Positions 57,948 through 64,000 of a DNA stretch of 64,000 nucleotides are shown here, one piece after another. Origin of the DNA: Xylanimonas allomyrinae (GTDB lineage Bacteria > Actinomycetota > Actinomycetes > Actinomycetales > Cellulomonadaceae). Below the pieces are notes generated by a model. The model searched no databases. It saw only the letters and a list, made by a program, of their open reading frames with translations, and was not told the origin of the DNA. The stretch covers positions 1,302,001 to 1,366,000 of the forward strand of contig NZ_CP035495.1 in the NCBI RefSeq assembly GCF_004135345.1. Direction: 5' to 3'. Position numbers and translations under genes: made by a program. The first letter of the stretch is position 1; the number at the start of each line of letters is the position of its first letter.

Positions 57948-59045
57948 ATGCCTGACGTCGTCGACCTCGAGAACCTCCGCGCCGACGTCGATGCCGCCGT
58001 CAGCCGCCACCTGGCGGTCCTGGAGGGGCAGGTCGCCGTGATCGGACGCGACGCGACCGTGCTGATCGACCAGGCCGCAGCCCTGCTCAGCGGCGGCAAG
58101 CGGTTGCGGGCGGCGTTCGCGTACTGGTCCTTCAGGGCCCACGGCGGGGGCGACGCCGGCCACGAGCGCGAGGCGGCGGTCCGCGCGGGTGCCGCGCTCG
58201 AGCTCTTCCAGGCAGCCGCGCTCCTGCACGACGACGTCATGGACGCCTCCGACACGCGGCGCGGCCTGCCCACGGCTCACCGTGCGTTCCAGGCGCGGCA
58301 CGCGGCCTCGGGGTGGGCCGGTGACCCTGGCCGGTTCGGCGAGTCGGCCGCGATCCTGCTCGGCGACCTGTGCCTGATCGCCGCGCAGCGTGAGATCGCC
58401 GAAGCGCTCGCGCCCTTGCCCGTCGACCGGGCCCAGGCCGTGCGCACCCAGTTCGACGCGATGCAGAGCGAGGTCATCGTCGGCCAGTACCTCGACGTGC
58501 TCGTCCAGGCCGAGCCGTGGGGGGTGGACCCCGCCGCCGACGAGGAGCGGGCGCGCGCCGTGCTGCGGGCCAAGTCCGCCAGCTACTCGGTGCGCCAGCC
58601 GCTCGTGATCGGCGCCCTCATCGCGGGTGCCGACGCCGCGCAGGTCGCCGCCGTCGCCGCTGCCGGGCAGCCGCTGGGCGAGGCGTTCCAGCTGCGCGAC
58701 GACGTGCTCGGCGTCTTCGGCGACCCCGAGATCACCGGCAAGCCCGCCGGCGACGACCTGCGCGAGGGCAAGCGCACGGTGCTCGCCGCGCGGACCATGG
58801 CCGCAGGGGACGCCCACCAGCGCGCGCTGCTCACGCAGCGGCTGGGGGACCCCGGCCTCACCGACGCCGACGTGACCGCGCTGCGGGACGCCGTCGTCGC
58901 CTCAGGGGCGCTCGACGGCGTCGAGCAGCTCATCGACGACCTCACCCGGACCGCCCTGGCAGGACTGGAGACGGCGGCGCTGACCGAGCGCGGTCGCGCC
59001 GTGCTGATCGCGCTCACGCACGCCGCCGTCGACCGCGCCGCCTGA
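57948..59045 (+). CDS. Polyprenyl diphosphate synthase
   Basis: 365 residues. The first Asp-rich motif is LLHDDVMDASDTRRG and the second QLRDDVLGVFGDPEITGKP, with GKRLRAAFAYW before them; these bind Mg-diphosphate for head-to-tail prenyl chain growth. Equivalent position to M. tuberculosis idsA2 next to Rv2175c and pknL. Product chain length (geranylgeranyl or longer) cannot be read from sequence alone. TAGGCT six bases upstream of the ATG indicates a leaderless transcript. Confidence 0.9.
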   Translation: MPDVVDLENLRADVDAAVSRHLAVLEGQVAVIGRDATVLIDQAAALLSGGKRLRAAFAYWSFRAHGGGDAGHEREAAVRAGAALELFQAAALLHDDVMDASDTRRGLPTAHRAFQARHAASGWAGDPGRFGESAAILLGDLCLIAAQREIAEALAPLPVDRAQAVRTQFDAMQSEVIVGQYLDVLVQAEPWGVDPAADEERARAVLRAKSASYSVRQPLVIGALIAGADAAQVAAVAAAGQPLGEAFQLRDDVLGVFGDPEITGKPAGDDLREGKRTVLAARTMAAGDAHQRALLTQRLGDPGLTDADVTALRDAVVASGALDGVEQLIDDLTRTALAGLETAALTERGRAVLIALTHAAVDRAA

Positions 59046-59058
59046 TCACGCGACCCGG

Positions 59059-59427
59059 TCAGCCGACCGCCTGAGCCACCCGCCGCACCTCCGCGCGACG
59101 CCCGGCCCGCAACGCCTCGACGGGCGCGACGCCGAGCGACGGCTCGGTCGTGAACAGCCACTCGAGGATCTCGTCGTCGGCGAACCCCTGGTCGCCGAGC
59201 ACCAGCACCGTGCCGCGCAGCGTGGGGATGACCTCCTCGCCGCCGTCCTCGGCCGGCATCAGGAACGCCTCGGGCACCTGGAACGTGGTGCGCTCACCCC
59301 GCTTGACGCCGACGACCGCCCGGTCGCGCAGCAGCGCACGCACACGCGGGAACTCGACGCCGAGGCGTTCGGCAAGATCGGGCAGGGTCAGCCAGCGCGG
59401 GACGAGCGCGTCCAGGTCGGTGGTCAC
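59059..59427 (-). CDS. Rv2175c-like DNA-binding protein
   Basis: 122 residues. An N-terminal winged helix (WLTLPDLAERLGVEFPRVRA, LLRDRAVVGVKRGE) and a conserved C-terminal part (LRGTVLVLGDQGFADDEILE, WLFTTEPSLG). In M. tuberculosis the orthologue binds DNA and is phosphorylated by PknL, encoded beside it; here the PASTA kinase gene is divergent 113 bases away. GTG 59427 has TAGGCT 7 nt upstream. Confidence 0.85.
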   Translation of the reverse strand: MTTDLDALVPRWLTLPDLAERLGVEFPRVRALLRDRAVVGVKRGERTTFQVPEAFLMPAEDGGEEVIPTLRGTVLVLGDQGFADDEILEWLFTTEPSLGVAPVEALRAGRRAEVRRVAQAVG

Positions 59428-59539
59428 GACCGACAGCCTAAGCCGGGTGCGGCCGGCACGGCCCGTGTCCGGCGCCCGTCCGAGGCGCGCCGCACGTCGA
59501 TGAGGGGACGCCCACGACGGCCCTCCGTACAATCGCCGC

Positions 59540-61635
59540 GTGGCCCTGGTGACGACCGACCCCCTGCTCGGCCGCCTGATCGACGGGCGGTACGAGATCC
59601 GCGCGCGCATCGCGCGCGGCGGGATGGCGACCGTCTACCTCGCGCTGGACCGCAGGCTCGACCGCGAGGTCGCGCTCAAGGTCATGCACGCCCACCTCGC
59701 CGACGGAGTCGACGGGGCCGCGTTCGTCTCGCGGTTCCGGCGCGAGGCCCGCGCCGCCGCGCGCCTCACCCACCCGGGTGTCGTCGCGGTCTACGACCAG
59801 GGCCTGGACGGCGACACCAGCTACCTGACGATGGAGTACGTGCCGGGCAGCAACCTGCGGCGCGAGCTGCGTGCGCAGGGCACGCTGACGGTAGGGCGCA
59901 CGCTCGACCTGCTCGAACAGGTGCTCGCGGCGCTCGCCGCAGCGCACGCGAAGGGCCTGGTCCACCGCGACGTCAAGCCCGAGAACGTCCTGATCGCGGC
60001 CGCCGAGGGATCTGCGAGCACCGAACGGGGCGATCGCGTCAAGGTCGCGGACTTCGGCCTGGCGCGCGCCGTGACCGAGGTGACCAGCACGACGACGGGC
60101 ACGATCCTCGGGACCGTCGCCTACCTCGCCCCCGAGGTCATCGCGACCGGTGCGTGCGACGCGCGCACCGACGTCTACGCCGTGGGCATCCTCGCCTTCG
60201 AGATGCTCACGGGCGTCCTGCCCCACGACGGCGCCACGCCCATCCAGGTCGCGTTCCAGCATGTGCACGACGACGTGGCGCCGCCCAGCACACGCGTGCC
60301 GTGGCTGCCCGACACGGTCGACGACCTCGTCGGCCTGTTCACGGCCCGCGACCCCGCGGCACGGCCCGCCGACGGCGCCGCGGCGCTCGACCTGCTCCGC
60401 GCCGTCCGCACGGCCCTCGAGGCGGCCCAGCCCGAGGTGCTCGGGCGCCGCGCCGACCCGCCCGAGGGGTTCGCCACGGTCGCCGACTCCCCTGGTGCCG
60501 AGCGGGACGGGGACCCGGACACCACGGGATCCCTCGACGAGATCGACGGCGACGAGCTCGACGCCATCCCGCTCGCCGGAACGCTCACGACACCGTCGGG
60601 GCACGCCTCCGAGATCGACCGGCTGTTCCCCGGCGAGGGGACCGCCACCGAGCGGCTCGTCGAGCAGCCGACGACGCGGGTCCGCTCCGGGGACGGCGCC
60701 GGCACTCTCGCCGTCTCGACGAGCACGCGAGCCCCGCGCCGCCGCTGGGCGCGCGTGCTCGCCTGGACCGCGGGCCTCGCTGTCGTCCTCGGAGCGAGCG
60801 GCTACGGCGCCTGGTGGTGGTTCGACGAGGGTCCGGGCGCCTGGACCACCGTTCCGGGCGGACTCGAGGCCACGTCCGTCGACGACGCGACCGCGCGACT
60901 CGCGGCCCACGGGCTCGGCGCGGCGACGACGAAGCAGCACGACGACACCGTCCCGGAGGGGGGCGTCGTGTCCGTCGACCCGGGCGAGGGTGAGCGAGTC
61001 CGCAAGGACGGCACCGTCGACCTGGTCGTCTCGCTCGGCATCCGCATGGTCACCGTGCCGGGCGGGCTGGTCGGCGCGACGCAGGCCGACGCCGAGACGG
61101 CGCTGCGGGGCGTCGGGCTGACGGTCGGCGAGGCGCAGCAGGAGTGGTCCGACACCGCGCCCACGGGGCAGGTGCTCGCTGCGTCGCAGGACGCCGACAC
61201 GCTCGTGCCGCACAACACCGTCGTGACCCTCGTCGTCTCCGGGGGCCCGCGCCCGCCACGGTCACGCAGCAGGTCGGGCGCTCCAAGGAGGACGCTCAGG
61301 CCGCGCTCGAGGACCTGGGGTTCAAGGTCTCGTTCACGCCGGACGAGGCGTCCGAGACGGTGCCCGCCGGGCGGGTCATCCGCCAGTCGCCCGAGAGCGG
61401 CACGAGAGCGCACCGCCTCGACACCATCATGCTGACCGTCTCGTCCGGTCCGCCGATCGTCGCGGTACCCGACGTCGTCGGGATGTCGACGGCCGAGGCC
61501 AAGGACGCGTTGACGAACGCAGGGTTCCAGGTCAAGACGACCCGCTACCTGGGCGGTCTGCTGGACCGCGTCCGGTTCCAGGACACGTCGGGCACGGCTC
61601 CCAAGGGGTCGACCGTCACCATCACCGTCTTCTGA
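59540..61635 (+). CDS. PASTA-domain serine/threonine kinase (frame-interrupted)
   Basis: A PknB/PknL-type kinase: glycine loop and Lys (EVALKVM), LVHRDVKPENV, ADFGLARAV and a GTVAYLAPE activation segment, then a membrane helix at about 407-425 (VLAWTAGLAVVLGASGYGAW) and four extracellular PASTA repeats from ~433. One G is missing near 61250 (GGCCCGCGCC), after which the frame resumes ATVTQQVGRSKEDAQAALED and ends in the last PASTA unit (VPDVVGMSTAEAKDALTNAG). It senses peptidoglycan-type ligands and controls growth. TACAAT lies six bases before the GTG at 59540. Confidence 0.9.
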
Positions 61636-61671
61636 CGCAACCGGCGGCGCCCGTCCGCGCACGGACGGCGG

Positions 61672-63099
61672 TCAGCGCGTGCGAAGCATCTCGGCGACGA
61701 GGAACGCCGTCTCGAGCGACTGCTGGTGGTTCAGGCGCGGGTCGACGAGCGTCTCGTAACGCCGGGCCAGCCCCTCCTCGTCGATCGCCTCGGCGCCGCC
61801 GAGGACTTCCGTCACATCGTCCCCCGTCAGCTCCATGTGCAGGCCCCCAGGTACCGTCCCGAGGGCACGGTGCACCTCGAAGAAGCCCTGCACCTCGTCC
61901 AGGACGTCGGCGAACCGCCGGGTCTTGTAGCCCGTGCCCGAGGTGATGGTGTTGCCGTGCATGGGGTCGGTCACCCAGGTGACGGCGACGCCTTCTGCCG
62001 TCACCTTCTCGACGAGCCCGGGCAGCACGTCCCGCACCCTGCCCGCGCCCATGCGCGCCACGAAGGTCAGCCGGCCCGGCACGTTGCCCGGGTTGATGCG
62101 GGAGGCGAGCGCGAGAGCGTCGTCGGGAGTCGTCGTCGGGCCGAGCTTGACGCCGATCGGGTTCGCGACGCGCGAGAGGAACTCGACGTGCGCGCCGTCG
62201 AGCTGACGCGTGCGCTCGCCGATCCACAGGAAGTGCGCGCTCGTGTCGTACGCGTTGCCGGTGCGCGCGTCGACGCGTGTCAGCGCGCGCTCGTAGTCGA
62301 GCACGAGGGCCTCGTGCGACAGGTAGAGCTCGACGGTGCGCAGCGCGTCGAAGTCCGCTCCGCAGGCCTCCATGAACCGGATGGCCCGGTCGATCTCAGC
62401 GGCCGTGCGCTCGTAGCGCGCGTAGGCCGGGTTGCGCATGAACCCGCGGTTCCACTCGTGCACCTGCCGCAGGTCGGCGTACCCACCCTGCGTGAACGCG
62501 CGCACCACGTTGGCGGTGGCCGCCGAGATCCGGTAGGCGCGTTCGAGTCGCCGGGGGTCCGGCGTGCGCGCCTCGACGGTGAACTCGAAGCCGTTGATCA
62601 TGTCGCCGCGGTAGGCGGGCAGCGTCACGCCCTCGCGCGTCTCGTTGTCGGACGACCGCGGCTTGGCGTACTGGCCGGCGAGGCGGCCGATCTTGACCAC
62701 GGGCGTCGAGGCACCGTGCGTGAGGATGACCGCCATCTGGAGGATGGTGCGGATCTTGTTGCGGATCCGCGTGGCGCTGGCCTCGGCGAAGATCTCGGCG
62801 CAGTCGCCGCCCTGGAGCACGAACGCCTCGCCCCGGCCGGCGGCGGCGAGCTTGGCGCGCAGCGTGTCCGCCTCCGCCGGCAGGACCAGCGGGGCCGCCT
62901 GGCCGAGGCGGGTGGCGACGGCGTCGAGCGCGGCACGATCGGGCCAGACGGGCTGCTGCAGCGCGGGCAGCGAGCGGAACGTGTCCAGAACCTGCGCCAT
63001 CGACGCGGACGGCGCGTCGGTGCCGGGACCCCCACGGGTGCCCGCGACCCGTCGTGCGGACTCCTGGGGCTGCGCGGCGATGCTCATGGTGTCGGCCAC
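61672..63099 (-). CDS. aroG: Class II DAHP synthase
   Basis: 475 residues. It condenses phosphoenolpyruvate and erythrose 4-phosphate, the first step of aromatic amino acid synthesis. Conserved parts include GRGEAFVLQGGDCAE, KIGRLAGQYAKPRSSDNETR, YRGDMINGFEF, LWIGERTRQLDGAHVEF, NPIGVKLGP and VTDPMHGNT. Class II enzymes of this sort are usual in actinobacteria and can be inhibited by combinations of aromatic amino acids. Start GTG at 63099, or ATG four codons in. Confidence 0.95.
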   Translation of the reverse strand: MADTMSIAAQPQESARRVAGTRGGPGTDAPSASMAQVLDTFRSLPALQQPVWPDRAALDAVATRLGQAAPLVLPAEADTLRAKLAAAGRGEAFVLQGGDCAEIFAEASATRIRNKIRTILQMAVILTHGASTPVVKIGRLAGQYAKPRSSDNETREGVTLPAYRGDMINGFEFTVEARTPDPRRLERAYRISAATANVVRAFTQGGYADLRQVHEWNRGFMRNPAYARYERTAAEIDRAIRFMEACGADFDALRTVELYLSHEALVLDYERALTRVDARTGNAYDTSAHFLWIGERTRQLDGAHVEFLSRVANPIGVKLGPTTTPDDALALASRINPGNVPGRLTFVARMGAGRVRDVLPGLVEKVTAEGVAVTWVTDPMHGNTITSGTGYKTRRFADVLDEVQGFFEVHRALGTVPGGLHMELTGDDVTEVLGGAEAIDEEGLARRYETLVDPRLNHQQSLETAFLVAEMLRTR

Positions 63100-63121
63100 T
63101 TCGGTAGTTGGGACCCTGGCA

Positions 63122-63165
63122 CGGCGAGCCTACCGAGGCCGTGATCGGCCTCGGTAGGCTCGCCG
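63122..63165 (-). terminator. Terminator of pfp
   Basis: Two perfect 20-bp arms (63122-63141 and 63146-63165, closing CGGCGAGCC...) around the loop TGAT. It lies just after the pfp stop and before the aroG start, so it separates the two minus-strand genes. Confidence 0.82.
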
Positions 63166-63175
63166 TCCGACCGGG

Positions 63176-64000
63176 TCAGTGCGCGGCGGGCGTCGCCGGC
63201 TTGAACGGCTGGCCGATCTCGCCGAGCAGGCCGGTGAACCAGTCCTGGTTCACGTCGAACGCCTTGCCGCCCGCGATGCGCGGGAACGCGATCGCCTTGA
63301 GCTTGTCGCCGTCCTCCTCGTCGTGGCCGATGACGCCGGGCTCGCCGCGCAGGGCGCACTCGACGGCCAGGTCGGTCATCGACTTGATGAGGCGCAGGTC
63401 CTCGGCGTTGGCGGCCGCGGCACGCGAGAAGTAGCCCGACTTCTGGACCATGACCTTCTCGGCGCCCAGCTTCTCGGCGAACTGCCGGGCGAACCACTGG
63501 CCGGGGTTGATCTCGTCGAGCCGCACGTGCCCGAACGGGTCACGGGCCGGGGGCGTGCCTGCGGCCTCGAGCTGCTCGACGATCTCGTGCATGCCGGCGC
63601 CCTCGGACAGCCAGATGTTGACGTTGCCGATCTCGTCCATGACGCCCTTGAGGCGGGCGGCCTCGGCGTCGATGTCGATGGCGAGCTCGGGCACGAACAC
63701 CGCGTGGATGTCCCAGCGCTCGCGCGTGAGCCCGAGCGCGGGCGCGAACTCCTTGGCGTCGAGGCGCTTGCGGTACTCGGCAGCCGAGGCGGCGGTCAGC
63801 CAGCCGCAGTGGCGGCCCATGACCTCGTGCACGATGAGCATGCGGGGGCCCGAACGGTGCTCGCCGATGATGTTCTCGCCGAAGGCCGCGGTCTGCTCGG
63901 CCGCGGTCCAGGCACCGAGCGACTGGCGGATCGGCACCACGTCGTTGTCGATGGTCTTCGGGAGTCCGACGACGGTCAGCTCGTAGCCGTTCTCGTGCAG
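63176..64000 (-). CDS. pfp: PPi-dependent phosphofructokinase, 5' end outside window
   Basis: The C-terminal ~275 residues; the N-terminus lies beyond 64000. Motifs: GLPKTIDNDVVP (substrate/metal loop), MGRHCGWLTAASAAEYRKRL and NPGQWFARQFAEKLGAEKVM. It interconverts fructose 6-phosphate and fructose 1,6-bisphosphate with PPi, and in many actinobacteria it replaces or supplements ATP-PFK. A terminator follows its stop. Confidence 0.92.
   Translation of the reverse strand: MHENGYELTVVGLPKTIDNDVVPIRQSLGAWTAAEQTAAFGENIIGEHRSGPRMLIVHEVMGRHCGWLTAASAAEYRKRLDAKEFAPALGLTRERWDIHAVFVPELAIDIDAEAARLKGVMDEIGNVNIWLSEGAGMHEIVEQLEAAGTPPARDPFGHVRLDEINPGQWFARQFAEKLGAEKVMVQKSGYFSRAAAANAEDLRLIKSMTDLAVECALRGEPGVIGHDEEDGDKLKAIAFPRIAGGKAFDVNQDWFTGLLGEIGQPFKPATPAAH

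Overview
The window comes from a high-GC actinobacterium, most likely a Cellulomonas-like member of the Micrococcales. The housekeeping content points there: topoisomerase IV subunits near a class RpoD sigma factor with a long acidic/basic N-terminal linker, PPi-dependent phosphofructokinase, class II DAHP synthase, DUF4192 and DUF7455 genes, and a PASTA kinase beside an Rv2175c-like protein. Many genes appear leaderless: a TAnnnT -10 hexamer lies 6-7 nt before the start codon, and this sets several start calls below.

Layout. 0-5 kb: 3' end of topoisomerase IV subunit A, then a small reverse operon (YhhN, hydrolase, YjbR) split by an insertion sequence that pairs an IS5-type DDE transposase with a complete TnpB nuclease. 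5-11 kb: feoABC behind an iron box, divergent from metH. 11-18.4 kb: a decayed defence and mobile-element graveyard with AbiE (toxin truncated), IS256 and IS3 remnants, a MazEF-like pair, a conjugation-gene scrap, a VOC protein, a MerR regulator, hipB with three phased operators, hipA cut by a deletion, and a broken macro domain. 18.5-28 kb: an ABC exporter, a branched-chain-amino-acid type ABC importer, iron-regulated siderophore-interacting proteins and a His-rich duplicated protein. 28-36 kb: exported lipoproteins, an MFS carrier, a copper chaperone with a DyP peroxidase, a MatC-like carrier and a DUF6580/DUF4430 pair. 36.4-40.3 kb: a second copy of the IS5-TnpB element, itself interrupted by an IS110-family element whose predicted bridge RNA matches its actual target and donor ends.

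40.4-44.4 kb is parE, a DUF7455 gene and an FAD oxidoreductase. From 44.41 to 53.78 kb lies a compact 9.4-kb integrated element inserted in the 3' end of rpoD. It restores the last codons of the sigma factor and carries a tyrosine integrase, small regulators, a long reverse operon of 4-nt overlapping genes with a primase/helicase (DUF3854-DUF3631 type) and a terminase-small-subunit-like gene, but no capsid or tail genes. This is the gene complement of a phage-inducible-island-like satellite and is the strongest candidate for a new system. 53.8-64 kb is conserved core: rpoD, universal stress protein, DUF4192, a lipoprotein, polyprenyl synthase, Rv2175c-like, PASTA kinase, class II aroG and pfp (cut by the window end).

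Caution on quality: about ten genes, including the essential parE, show a single missing G or C, mostly in G/C runs. I treat those as probable sequence errors, and separate them from true decay (truncations, nonsense codons).
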